A program made the position numbers and the translations under genes. From assembly GCF_000247695.1 (NCBI RefSeq), contig NW_004624734.1, positions 15,103,258 through 15,167,257 on the forward strand: a stretch of 64,000 bases of DNA. The letters are read 5' to 3'. This DNA is from Heterocephalus glaber (lineage: Eukaryota; Chordata; Mammalia; Rodentia; Bathyergidae). Below the pieces are notes generated by a model. That model saw nothing but the letters and a program-made list of their open reading frames with translations, searched no databases and was not told the DNA's origin. The stretch's first letter is position 1. Every line of letters begins with the position of its first letter. Below are positions 36,035-49,089 of the stretch, piece after piece.

Positions 36035-36392
36035 TTGTGAAGGTTTACTTAGTGTCCACTAAAGCATCATGTGTTGAAGTCTTTGTCCCCATGTTGGCGT
36101 TATTGAGAGGTGTGGAACCTTTAAGAGCTGGGTTCTATTTGAGGAAATTAGGTCAATGGGGTTTGGCCCTTAAAGGGCACATTGGGACTTCACCGTATCC
36201 ATTCTTTTTGTTTCCCAGTTGCCATGAGGTGAAGCTTCCCAGTTCCACACACTCCCTGCACAGTGATGTTATGCTTTAGCACAGGTTGAAAGTTATGGCT
36301 TCAATCAACCATGGACTGAGCTAAAATAAATCCTTCTTCTTTTTAGGTTGATTTTGCTCAGGTATTTTGTTACAATGAAGGAAGACTGTCCA
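36035..36392 (+). mobile_element. Solo LTR, ERVL-MaLR (ORR1-like)
   Basis: Blocks are AAAGCATCATGTGTTGAAGT, CTTTGTCCCCATGTTGGCGT, GTGTGGAACCTTTAAGAGCT, GAGGAAATTAGGTCAATGGG, CCCTTAAAGGGCACATTGGG, GTTGCCATGAGGTGAAGCTT, CAACCATGGACTGAGCTAAA and GCTCAGGTATTTTGTTACAA. This is the same type as 1015-1407. No internal genes. Confidence 0.82.
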
Positions 36393-36394
36393 AC

Positions 36395-38880
36395 AAAACT
36401 GTCTCCAATAGTTTGGCAGCAAACTGTTTTTTTCCTTTGATCCATTATCTACCACCTGGCTATACAAGCAAATGGTGCTTATGGGGTTCAGAACACTCTA
36501 CACTGAAATGTGATACCTTCACAACTGAGAAGATAGCAGAATCAGGACAGGCACTCTCACTTTCCATCAAGCCTTCTCACCTGAAGCAAGTTATATCAAT
36601 ATGTCTTTCAGTATAGGGGCCCCAGCTCTGCCGCAAAGAGGGGAAGCTATTGCTACTTTCCTACACAGAGAATGTATTAGTAGACATTGACAGTAATACA
36701 GAGTGAGAATTCCTTTATCACAAGTTTTCAAAAAATCTGTGCTGGCTACGTTTTTATTGCCATTTCAAATCAAGTAAAGAAAGTCCATAAAAAAACCCAA
36801 ATGCTTGATGTACATTCCCTGGAGTTTGAGAGGCGAGAACCTGGTGCCTAAATTTTTTTCTGAAATCTTAAAAGTACAAAGCTATAGCTAAAGCATGTTG
36901 TCCAGGAACAAAATAGACAGAAATACTTATTTTGAGAATGGTACAAAATGTCTGAATATTCCATTGGTTTCCACCAAGCCAGATGTAGTCATGACAAAGA
37001 AGAGTCTAATTGTGTCTCTTGGGAGAAACTCTTTTCTAAAATAACTAGGAAGTGGGATGACTCTACAAGGAGTGTAAGCCTCAGAAAAACAAGAGCTGCA
37101 CACATTATAAGATGCTACTTGGAAGTTTCAACACCCCCAGCTCAGGATGCAAAAATGAAATACATGATGCCACAAAGCACCAGTACCTGAGTCTTATTTT
37201 TATGGGTCAAAAGTACCTCTTCTTCCACTTGTCTCTCTCAGCTTCAACTTTTGGGACCCAAAGTTTCACCAGTTGGATATCCTGAAAGGAGGAAGATGAA
37301 AATGAGATAAAAACTGACCATATTCCTTTATTCACCTGCAAATTTCTGAGTAATATTCAGGCCTGACCTAGAGAATGAAAGAAGATTCCTGAAACTGGAT
37401 TTTATGAACAGGAAAAAGAAAACTCTTCATGTTTTGTCTTATGATCACTGGACTTTGCCCAAGAATACAGATATAGGAAGAAGAAATTTAAAGAATGCAT
37501 TTGAAGAGTTAGTATCAAAAAGAGAATTAAATTATTTCCTGCTAATATATTAGAAAACTCAGTGTACTCAAAGATATGTTTACACATAGAATATTCAAGT
37601 ACTTATTTGCACATAAGTGTCTTTTGCTATACCTGAATCTTTATGTTTTCTGTGGATCAAGTGACTTGAGGTATGAGTTTAATAGTATACTAGGAAAAAC
37701 TGTGGAAGACCTTGAAAGGGGATTACTTTAAATGAAATGCTGGGTATTGTTTAGCAGACCTTATAGGACATATCTTATTCTGTAAAAATCTTTACCTTAG
37801 ATTATCTGACTTGATTATTTATAACTCCTTAGGAAAGAAAGGAAGTTAACTAGTAGAAAATTGATAGTAATGTAAATATTTTCTATCCATAGTGGTAAAA
37901 TAATTCTTGTTTCTAAAAATGCATTTTTCAGTAAATAATAAAAATTTCTATAAATCAAATATTTATTTGAACAGCTTATAACATTGTATCTATACTCTTA
38001 GTGAGTAATCTGAGATATTTGTCCCCAGTTCATTTTATGTTTGTGGAAGAGGTATGACCATACTTTCTTGAAAAAGTCCCTCTTAGCAGAAGACTATGAG
38101 AGTTGGCAGAAGACATTACTTAATCTGAGCTTCAGATTCTCTGGAAGATGTCCTGAGTGATGAATTCTACCTACTTGAGATTGGAGTGGAGAAGCAGTGT
38201 TTCTCTGCCCTCTACTAAAATGAAGTTCTCTGGGCAGATTCACTGAGCAACAGCATGTATTCAAAGAATAGATAGGTACTAGAAGCACAAAAGTAGACAG
38301 AATACAACAAGCTTTTGTAGAATCTGGTGACATTTATGAGGGAAAATTCATTGTTTATGGTGGCATTTATGTTTTTACCATCACATGTGAGGAAAACTGA
38401 CTGCATTCAAGAACAAGAGATTATTCCCAACTGAAAGCCTATCAATGGTAAAAGGCAGGTGGTATTTATCCATACATTGATTTTCATTTCTTAAACTTTT
38501 ATATATAATAAACACTTGACATATATAGGCTAGATTGTACCAAATACTCCTCTTGGCTGGAAGAAATAAGTGGAACACCTACTTCTCTATCCAACTTTTT
38601 GCATTTGATATGATAAACCAAAATAGCAATCAATATACTTGAGTAAATATCTATTTTCTAGACTCTTTCCCCAAAATAATAAGTTCCTAAAACATTTACA
38701 TCCTGAGTTATGGCAGAAACACTTGTGTTATGTTTAGCCATTGTTTTCCATGCATCTTGTTGTCTTTTCAAAGTATTTTTTAGTTTCACTTCTGTCCAAA
38801 ATGCCAATGTTAAATGTTTTCACATATGTTATGGTAAAACATTATTTCTCCTGGTGCTTATTTCTTTATCAGGAGAGAAT
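36395..38880. other. No gene; unique sequence
   Basis: No transposon family is recognised in about 2.5 kb. Short open frames on both strands carry no recognisable products. Confidence 0.5.
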
Positions 38881-38883
38881 AGG

Positions 38884-39000
38884 TCTTGTTGCAGTAACAA
38901 ATAACTTCAAGATCTCAATGCCTTAACACATTTATGTTTATGTTTCATTCATACTAATCTTACTATGTGCCTGGGAAACCTCTGGAGCAATAGAATTCTA
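38884..39000 (-). mobile_element. Possible ancient repeat, class uncertain
   Basis: TTGTTGCAGTAACAAATAAC followed by CTTCAAGATCTCAATGCCTT and AACACATTTATGTTTATGTT resembles the antisense start of an old mammalian repeat with the pattern GTAACAAA...ATCTCAGTGGCTTAA. The family name is not certain and strand is tentative. Confidence 0.35.
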
Positions 39001-42000
39001 TGTGGGAATTGAGCAATTTATGCTGCTTTAATCTTTGGCTCTGTATTGTCAACATGAAATTTTCTTAAAATCACTGCAAGCAGGGTTGAGAAGACTGGAT
39101 AATTCAGCACTGGCAATTAAATGATCAGTCTCAATATGATTCTGATAACTGTTGTCTCAACTAGATGATACATGCTCCATTTAACTGAGAATTGCTAGGA
39201 CCTATGTTCAGAGTTGGGTTTTTTTTCCAGTGATGTTCAATCATAAATTCATTAACTTATTAAATAAATATCCCTTTGACCTACCTTCCATTATCTCTCT
39301 AATTCTTTCTGTTGGGAGAACTTAACAGTAAGCCTGTTACCCAGGATATCTCTCACATGCTGTTTTCAGAATGCTCATCTTGTTTTTACAAAGCAGAGCT
39401 ATAGGGCTGAATATGGTCTTGGAAGAATGCCAAAAGTAAGAAAACCATCACAGTCCACCCCTTTGTCTGATGAGTAAATTTACACATTGTTCTCTATATG
39501 TTTAATTCTCTATGCAACACAATATAAATGATTTCTTCTATTTATTAAAGCACTATGTTTGGACAAATGGATATGCTCTGACTAGGATAAGCAAGAAGTC
39601 AGAAAATAAGGTCAAACTTTCTTTTAGTTCAGTCACAAATTGACTTGAATATTCTTTAACATAAACATTAAATGAGAAAGCCATCACCAACTATTATTAT
39701 TTAAAATAAGCAAACAAACTTAAATAGAGAAAATTGGTATATTGTAGTTTAGTCAACAGGAAGGATCCTCCAAAATTTCTATAATTATGAGTGTATGTGT
39801 CCAGTTTTTATAATAGGTATATTTGTATCATTTCTGTAGCTAAGTATAAGATGTGTTTTCTTAAAAAGTACACCCTTTTTTATCTTACCTTCCATTTCAC
39901 ATTTCCTTTATACCTCACATAGTCTTGGTTCTTTACAAGGGAAGCTGAGTCAAATCATCATTCCTGAAATATCTAAATCTTCCACAGATATGTTCTTATT
40001 GGGTGGCTGCAGTTTTCCTTAAACTTTCATGGTTAGGAAATGGAAATACCAAGAGGTGTCCTAGAAAACCCTATGAGCTCTAGACAGTTTTCTTTGACCA
40101 TACAGTGTGCCATGAACTAAATTTTCCCTTAAGCAGGATCCTTTCATCAGCTAATCCCTGTGTATTAAGTGGAGCAAGAAGCCCGAAACTGACAGGTGAG
40201 TTTTATCTTTCAATTGAAGAAAATGATTTTGCATCACCTGTTTATAGAATTCTACCCATAAAAGCTAAAGGAATGTATCTATAACCACTTAAACTTTCTG
40301 GAAAACATAACAAAAATACAAGTGGATTTTTAGGCATCAGAGAGGCGGAAGTCATTTCTACTTCCGCAGTTGGTTGATTTCTCTACAAAGGTATGTGTTA
40401 TGGCTATGTGAAAAAAGTTGATTACTTATTCAATGCAAATGATTCATATTCTATATTATATTATGACATTAATATTATCCCAGCTTGTATTATCTGCATC
40501 TTTGGCAGGCCATTTAATTATTGTGTCAGGTCAACTCCTCCTGGGTGACGAGGTCCATGGTAATACCAGTAAATTCTATAGGCACAAGCACACTGTCATG
40601 CTTCTTTGTTAATTATGAGTTCCTTGGATCAGGAGTAATGTTGTAAAGAATATCGTAATGTGAATAAAATGCTCTGTGTATTTATAAACCAGCAGGAGGA
40701 TTACAGAGAAGGAAAGCAAATGAATATCCAGAATATATGACTGTTCTAGTAAATAAGAGAAATTGTTGCTACCTTAGTAATAAAATAGCCCAGCAATTAG
40801 CTTGCCACGGGTGTCTGCTGAGCCTCCATGGAAATGAATGCTGCCGTCTCACAGGCCTTGGTGCTGTTCTCTGTTGAGGACAGAATAGGTGTTCAATAAA
40901 GCCAAAGCCAAATTTGTTTTAGTAGGGACAAGTCCATGTTTCATCTTTTTATATTATTTTTTACTTAATGATATATTGTGAGCATTTTTCATGTCTTACT
41001 CAAAAATAAGATCAACAAAGTATTAATTGTTAAAAGAAACAGTTTATTTTATGCTCAATGTTAAATTAGCATGCTTTCTTTATGTGCAAAGGGTAACATC
41101 AATTTGAGTAAGCTACAAGCATGAATACTAATCAAATGAGTTTTATCTTTAAAGTAAATATAAAGCAATTAATCTCTTTTATAGCCTGAGCGTCTAGAAA
41201 AAGAATAGTACTAGTTGTCTTAATTATTGGCTGCCGTGTACCTCTGCCTACTATAATTTCATCCACTTATACTGAATTGGGTTTGCAATGTTTATTCCTT
41301 TTCCCCCTTTCATTACAAACGCCCTAACTAAGGTTTAACTAAAGTAGCTTCAGGCTATACTATGCAAAGTTGAATTGACTTTGCCCAGCTTGGCTTCTGC
41401 GAGTCTTTGGATAATTAGCTCTGAACCACGAGTTCCTGGGGCTTGTGGGCCATCGAGGTATTTTTAAAGGTACTCATGTGTCAAAGGAAAACAACATGGG
41501 GCAGAGCCCATGTATTCCATTCTACCATTTTGTGTTTCCTCAGGTTTTTAAAAATACTCTCCAAATCCATCTTTTATAAGAATACTTCCTAAAGAAACTG
41601 CTGCTACACATGGTATTTTGAATACCCTACAAGAAACTATTCTAGAATCTTTTTATATTTCTATGGAGACATGCTCTTTCTTGCTTTTTTCTTGCAGTTA
41701 TTGTTATATTTATTTTGCTCCTTCTAGCATTCTTCCTTATTTTTGATACTTTGTTTATTACTCTATTATTAGCTCTCAAGTGGAGGGTTTTGGCTAAGTA
41801 AAAGTGACACCAGTGCAAAGAACAGTAGTTTTAAAGTCAATCAGTGAGTCAGTCGGTCATATTTACCATATTTATTTGTTCCTCATTTACATTACATCAA
41901 AAGGCTAAATATTCCTGAAAAGAAATAAATCTTAATGACAGACAGACAGATGTTTTACATGAAGGAAGATATAATTTTTGAAGAAAGACCCTCCAGACCC

Positions 42001-43040
42001 TTATGACACCAAATTTATAGCTATCTGCTCATGTAATCGTTGGCTTTATTGTTATCACTCATGTGTGACCTTTATTATTTTTCTTATTGTCCTTCCCATT
42101 CCTCAGTACCTTCTGCAGACATTTTCCCATGGTAAGCATTAATCCAACATTTGTCAAATATAGAGTAACAATATTACATTTTTTCGAAGTTCTGCTAATT
42201 AAAAAAAATTATAAAGACACAATCTTCTCAACCAATTTCCTAACCTTATAAAGCAAACAAAAACACAAAGCCCCTTTTGAGTTCATTACTTCCCACCTAA
42301 GAATTGTGGAGAGGAACACATATTATCATAAAAATTCTAAGAAGAAAGTATTTCTGCAAATTAAAAATACAGGCTATCTAACACTGATATGATAACAAAG
42401 AAAAACACTGTGGAGAAGTATGCCCAGATTCTGAACAGTATCTTTGGTGTGTTTGCCAGCAGTATGTTGATAGACACGTGGTGGGAGCATCCAACCTGGG
42501 CAGGCTCCCGGTGAGCTCACTTGCCTGATGTAATGTGGGATATAAATATCTGGCCAGGCTAGGCTAGTAAGATGTCAAAGAGAAGATATAGAAAAGCCAA
42601 TGTCAGGAGTTTTCGTCTCACAGGAAATGATTCTCATTGCACCAACTTTTGCCGTCTCACCCCCTCGCCCACGATCTGCAGTTATTTCAGGAAGACTCAG
42701 AAATTAGATGAAAGATTTCTCTGACAACAGAGAAGAAAAGTTTACGCTGCATGTTTCATAATTATTTTATCGCATATTGGCATATTTCCTTTTGCATTTT
42801 ATCATTATATATATAAGCTGTATGAATGCACAGATCTTGATTGAAATAATTTTGATAACCTCTTTTCTCCTTACTTCTAATTTCTGAATAATTACAAACA
42901 GTTTGAATTGTCAATGAGAGAAAAGCCATTTCAGTTTGTTTTCCTTGGCCCAAGATCTCATTCAGGAAAGATGTCATGTTGTATTTGTTTTTGTATCTCT
43001 AGAGCCTACCATAGACCTGGTGTGGTTTAGATGCTTAAAA
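39001..43040. other. Longest repeat-poor block; candidate conserved non-coding DNA
   Basis: About 4 kb without a confidently recognised transposon, in a window otherwise full of them. The segment 41210-41540 carries clustered TAATTA-type and CTTTG-type short motifs and has balanced composition. A TATA-like GGATATAAATATCTGG lies near 42538-42553 within a GC-richer patch. None of these proves function. No exon is recognised. Confidence 0.45.
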
Positions 43041-43055
43041 CATAGTCTTTAGATG

Positions 43056-43194
43056 GAGGGGTGAAGGGCGCACAGGGAATGGGGAAAAAATAAGAACAAA
43101 GATACATCATGTACAGGTACAAGCACCCAATGATAAATGTAAACGTATTGTATACCTAAAATGTACCAATAAAAGAATTTAAGCAAAAAAACCC
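43056..43194 (+). mobile_element. Short L1 3' tail insertion with target-site duplication
   Basis: The segment contains GAGGGGTGAAGGGCGCACAG, then GGGAATGGGGAAAAAATAAG, and ends ACCTAAAATGTACCAATAAA (AATAAA polyadenylation signal at 43169-43174) plus an A-rich tail. A 15-base repeat, CATAGTCTTTAGATG at 43041-43055 and CATAGTATTTAAATG at 43195-43209 (two mismatches), flanks it. It is an extremely 5'-truncated L1 copy. Confidence 0.85.
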
Positions 43195-43209
43195 CATAGT
43201 ATTTAAATG

Positions 43210-46200
43210 ACTGAGAAAATAAGTGGCTAGATAGATGTATATACATGAGAATAAACAAATATATCCAGATAGGCCTTCTTACATTATTAATAATGATTAT
43301 AAAAATTTTAAAATATGACAATTATAAAGAGCCTAGTCCACATTCACTGGTAGCTTGAGTCTTGGGCGCCTCTTTCATCTTTGAATAAAAACAACTGATG
43401 GGCTGTGCTTCTTTAACTGCATGGTTAAAGTCTCAGCCTTTTTCTACTGGGATTAGAAAAGAATAGAAAAGATAGGATTTCAGCCTAAACAAAGGAAAAA
43501 TTATACTAGGTATAAGATGAATAGGGAAAGACATGTTCATGAATACATTGAAATTGTGGAACAAGCAAGGAGCTGTCTCTCTGATGCAGGAAGATATTGA
43601 CTTGGGCAGCTCCGAGTGATTTATAGGAAGGAGAGGTGATGTTTTATAATCAGTGTTGGTTACCGTAACATAGAGTTAGTGGATTTGCTGTTCTCATTTG
43701 GATTTTTTGTTCTAAATTTCAGAGATTTCTTCCAATATGAGTGGCTTGCCATATGATAACAGTAAATGTCTTGGTTACAATGATGAGGTTAAAGGGCTCA
43801 CTGATGTTTTCCCCTATATTTTAAGCCAATCTGTGCATCCTTTTAAATGTCTGAGAAATTCTGATATCTTGTTAACCCTGATTAGGTGGCTATGCTATTA
43901 AGGCCCAAACATTAACAGTGGTATTGGTTGTTTAGTAATTCTAAAAGTCATCCTAAGATTTGGAAAATACACAATTTCTATTGCTACTTTTGGTGTGCCT
44001 ACATGCGGTACTCATTTTTTTATGCATAAAAAATTTTATGCCAGCAGGAAGTACTGTAAAATGCCTATGGCAATGATTTTAGTATGTACCACCTATTTTC
44101 AGTTTTTCCTCATTTGTTTTCCTTCTATTTATATAGAGTTGTAATCTCCAACAAGCAGCACTGGCCTCCCACATTATTTATTGTTTCAATATAGGGGACA
44201 ATTACATATAATTAGCTGGATGATACCACTCATTTGCTGCTGGAATTTGCTATGAGTGCATTTGCTCCTTCAGGGAGTTGCTTTCTATTTCTTGCACCGC
44301 TGCTCTGATGCTGTTTAGAGTCTTACCTTTTTTTTCCCCCTTCTTATTTATTGCTTCATTGGTCTGAGGCAAGAAGAAAGCATATGAAAATCGGTATGCA
44401 ACAGCCTGTGAATAACTATCACAGGCAGTAGAGAAATAGTTGCATACCAAATAGAAAACATCCAAATAAGCACAAGGTAAATTTTCAATAATATATTTAT
44501 TTGTGGGTGAAGAAATTCAGGTGAATTTGCCAGTGTCTTGTGAAATTTTGTGGAAATCATCTCTCAATGCCACGGAAGATGTAATTTGTGGTATAGTATC
44601 TTGTTTCTCCATCATGATGTGTTCCACCTAATTTAATTTTCCAGATGGCTAAAGGTCACTATCTTGTTACAAAACTTTAAAATAATTAACATTTTCAAAA
44701 AATACTTTCTAAATTACATTAGTGTATTTTCCTGCTTTTTAAAAAATGGCATTTACAGAACACAATAGAACATGCTATGCCATTTTTCAAAACATGAACT
44801 TAAGCCAGGCTATGCCCAGAAGTACCTTTTTGTTTCAACAGATCTTGAGGAGTTGTGATATATAATTTAGTATTTCTAGAGTTCTGTTCATGTTTCAGGC
44901 TCTATGTGCACCAAAAGACCTCTGGAAATTTTGATAAAGAATGCCTTAGATATTTGCTATTTAGGGCAGTAGCCTGTTTCAGGCCATAGCTACTTATCTG
45001 GCTAATTTGCATTTGCAAGCAGGAAATCTGACTTAAATTGACATTTCCTTATTGCTTGTCATGATCCTCTTCTTGATTTCCTTCCATCCCACATTGCTAC
45101 TTCCTTAGCATTCTTCATACACACTCCTTTATGATGTTGTCATATTTACCATTGGCATCCAGAATTGACCTTCTGACATATCCCCTCATCTCATGTTGAT
45201 CTGTATAGATTCAATCTTTAGTGTATTTGAGAGGGGATTATCCCAAATGCTAATAGATATGATGGTATTCTATCCATTTCACTTTTAATATTGTCAACCA
45301 GACATCTTTAAGAAAATCATAATATCTTTCTTTCTTATTCAGTTGAGTGTGATACAATTTCTTTTCTGCCTTTAGATCTCTGAATGCTCCTGAACCCTCC
45401 CACTCAGAAATCTAGAATATGTTGTACAGAAGAAGTGGAAAAGACATAGAAATTAAATAATCAAACACTGCCACTTTACTCATAGAAACATGGAGCCTGG
45501 AGAAGTAAAATGATTGGCTAAAGACGTAGCTAGCAAATGAGGCCAGAACCATACTTATTAATACAGAGAAATGTTTTCTTGAAGAATCTACATTTTTAAA
45601 AGTATTTGTCCTTCTTAATTCCTAGAATAGAGTATATCTTTGGTTATTTATTTTATACCTTTGTTTCTACTGTGACTTCCCTCCTAGGACTTAACTATTC
45701 TTAGCCATGGATACCCCGTAAAGATTAAAATAAAGAATCATAACATGTTATACTCAGATTCTCATTACATAATCATATCTCTGAAACATACCAACAAACA
45801 GAATGTCTGCTATGCAGAGTTTTTGTGTCAAAATATCCTAAATCTTATTTTCCATGTTTATTCACTTTGTTAGTGATCTTTTATGAGTTAGCTTCTATTA
45901 GTTCTTTTCTCAAATGTCTCCTTAATTTAAACATAAATTTCTTATAGGAGACCTCATTTTTCAATATAAATAAACTGAATTTTCCAATATTTGTCGTTTT
46001 CATCTATATTTTTAAATTCCTACATATAATACATGTTTAATAATTAATAATAATGATGATGAGGAGGAGGACAATATTTTTATCTGAATTTCTTTCATTG
46101 TAGGCTTACAGGTGATTCTGTAGGAAATAAAAACAAAAACAAGTTTGATTGGTTGTGACAATTACTTGTAACAAATTAATTGCAATTATGGTGCTTATAG

Positions 46201-46440
46201 TTTTTGCTTATCATAGTTAATTAATAGTTCCTTGATAAATTCTTCTGGATAGCTCATATTGTATGAAAAGAATAGTCTAAGCTCCACCAAGCATTTCACT
46301 CTTGTTAGGTCACTTTCTAAAATGCCAGCTGATGAAACATACTTTCTAAAGCTATCAACAAATATCTTCTACTAGTATCTCTATATTTTCAAAACTTGTA
46401 CAAAAACTATGAGTTTCTCAACATTTATTTGATGACTATT
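43210..46440. other. No gene; unique sequence
   Basis: No repeat or exon was recognised with confidence. A run of AATAATAATGATGATGAGG-type trinucleotides lies near 46045-46072. Confidence 0.5.
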
Positions 46441-46444
46441 TGAA

Positions 46445-46660
46445 GAGGACTTCAGAGTATAAGGGAACTGGTTCAAATCCCAGCTTTGGTATTTATTAGT
46501 TGATTATTCTAAAAAAAATATTTATTATCTTTGTGACTTTCTTCCTTATTTATAAAATTTGGACAATGATAGTATCTCACATATTGCCGGAAATTAATTG
46601 AAGGCATAGACATAAAGCCTTTAGCACATTTCCTATTTGCAGTATGAGAAATACCAGCTT
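46445..46660 (+). mobile_element. MIR SINE relic
   Basis: The blocks are GAACTGGTTCAAATCCCAGC, TTTGGTATTTATTAGTTGAT, TATCTTTGTGACTTTCTTCC, TTATTTATAAAATTTGGACA and ATGATAGTATCTCACATATT, then AAGCCTTTAGCACATTT. Box B (GGTTCAAATCC) of the tRNA-derived promoter is still recognisable. Confidence 0.72.
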
Positions 46661-46664
46661 TTTA

Positions 46665-48145
46665 TTTAATATTATATTTATTTAACTTACCTACAATTGA
46701 CAATAAACAAGAATTTGATGTCATAAAATATTTGTGCAAAGTACCATGGAAAGAAAAATACAAATAAATCGAATGGCATATTGATCTTATATTTAAGTAA
46801 CTTAACATCAAAAAATTTTCTGTATTTTCGTAATGCTTTCCTCTTTTTATGGACTCCTGAAGTACTTCGTGTTTGTTATTTTCATTTCAACTTCTCCCTA
46901 GGACAATATTGTTTTTCAATATTGACTTATTACCTTCTCCTTCCTGTTTCTCTTTCAACTCATGGCTGCTTGGCATCAACACAAAATCGCTCCTCTTAGG
47001 TGCTGTTTAATTTAATTTAATTTTATGCTCACAATCTGTACACCTTTCCCTTGGCCAAAGTCCTTTCATTACTTCTGTCACTGGGAAGGTGTAAAAGACA
47101 TGAATGGTACAGGACACTTTCGATGGTAGCACGTTCAAATTTCTTGTCGTAAGGCAACATGGTCCTTTGCTACTAGTTATTAAGGACAGCCTTTCACCTA
47201 AAGCCAAGGGAGAGAAAAATATTTTTTATTCCTCTGAATATCAGTCTGAAAAGAGAACGAAGTTAAATACTTTGTTCAATCATTTATTAAAATGAAAGTA
47301 GCACCCTGAGGCTATAGGAACATGGGGAGCCACTGCCAGGTTCAATTTATTTTTAGCTGTTGTGAATTGCACATGAAAAAGACCCTAGTGTGTAGTCCTG
47401 TCCTGCTGACATTTCCACTAGGTAATTTACCTTTTGCTCTGCTCTTTCTAGAAAACCCTCCAGTTATTTTGTGAGAGAAGCAGTAGGTGCCTTTGCTTCA
47501 GTGAATTTTTGCTCGAGCTTAATGACCTGTTCCAATCGGATGTGAAGTCCTGCTCCTGTTAAAAAGAAAATGTTGCTCCTAACACCCCTTTGCTTAGCAA
47601 CTGTTTTTCAACACTCAGTTTAATTTAGCTTTAGAGTAATTCTATGCATTTACTTCTCAAACTTCTCCCTCTCCGTCAATAACAGACAATCACATCTGAA
47701 AGGTTTTAGTAGAGACTATAGTAGCATCCTGGGACAGCTTTAGTGGTACAGAAAAGTGTAATCTACATTTTAATGGTAGCTCTACTCTCTGTTAGATTTA
47801 TGATAATGATACAGTTATCCATATATAATTTAAGATTCAGTATCTAAACTTGAAAATGAGGAACATCATTATGTTATTCACATTTGGAATAGGGAGAGAT
47901 TAACTGAGATAATCTAAGTAACAGTATTGATTCATAGTATATACTCATAAATATTTACTATTTTCAAAATTGTTAATAATAAATATTAGCAATTTTCATC
48001 AATACTATAGTGCCTTACTGTGGAGATTCTACAAGAATGAAAACTGGCAATCTTGGCCATTTGCTCCTACAAAGCCTTTTCATCCTGAAATTGAAAGAGA
48101 GAAGTGCTGGAAATGTGGCTGGCATTCATATGTCTTTATATAGCA
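46665..48145. other. No gene; unique sequence
   Basis: A 66-codon minus-strand open frame at 47007-47207 overlaps a 63-codon plus-strand frame; neither resembles a known protein. The stretch 47450-47700 is repeat-free. Confidence 0.45.
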
Positions 48146-48149
48146 TGTA

Positions 48150-49088
48150 TTTAATTTCATCACTTAAGTATAACATACATCTAGAAAATCAGACAAGTCA
48201 TGAGCTTACTGCTCAATGGATGGCTGCAAAGTAACAAATCTGTATAACCACCATCTGCATCATGGACTACAGGGTCAAGTACCTAAGACTTTCACCCCTC
48301 TTCCTGATTATTAAACCTCCCATCTTCCCTCATGGGCATCACTGGCCTCACTTCTTGCTCTTTAAATTTTATTTGCTTCATGTGTTTGTAAACTGGAATC
48401 GTACATAATAGACATTAAATTGTTTCTGGTTATTGTTACTCAAATTATACATTCCTTCTGTGCATTTGTTTGAGGCATCAGCTTAAATTTATTGTTGGAC
48501 AGTATTCCTCCAGGTTTTAGCTGTTGTATATAACATCATTTGAACATTCTTGTTCCTGCTTTTTGTTAAGCATGTGCTCATGTTTTTAAGAATAAAATAG
48601 AATGTATACTCGAACTCAATAGGTGCTGATATATTTTGCAAATGTTAGTAGTGATATACTATTTCATTACCAGTGTATTAAAACTTTCTTTGCTTTACAT
48701 ATGTGTTCGTACTTAGTGTTACTAGTGGTTTATGTAGAGGTAGTTTATTGATGGTCTAAATGCTCATTTTCATGATAACCAAGTTAAAGATTTTTTGGTA
48801 TTTATTGACCATGAGTATCTATTTTTTAAATTTCCTAATTCAAATATTATCCATTTCTGTTATGTTATCCATTTTTCTTTTGTTTCTTATGTATCTTTGA
48901 AAAATGGTCTATTTTGATTAAAATATTATGTATATTCCACCACCCTGAGGCTTGTCTACTCATTGTTAGCAGTGATAGTTGATATACAGAAGTTCTGAAT
49001 TTTAACATAATCCAATTTATCAATTTTTAAAATTTATGTTACAAGATTGTGTAGATATTCTCCTGTTATCAGAGTTTTTATTTTTACT
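48150..49088 (-). mobile_element. Old L1M-type LINE-1, left piece (3' side)
   Basis: Blocks on the plus strand: AGTATAACATACATCTAGAA, ATAACCACCATCTGCATCAT, TTTGTAAACTGGAATCGTAC, 'ATTGTTGGACAGTATTCCTC', CATCATTTGAACATTCTTGT and, further right, CAGAAGTTCTGAATTTTAAC and ATAATCCAATTTATCAATTT. This is the reversed order of an L1 from its 3' region back into ORF2. An LTR interrupts it at 49090. Confidence 0.72.
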
Positions 49089-49089
49089 T

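Noticed and set aside
47007..47295. Processed pseudogene on the minus strand
   Set aside because: The translation resembles no protein I recognise, there is no poly(A) tail, and a plus-strand frame overlaps it.
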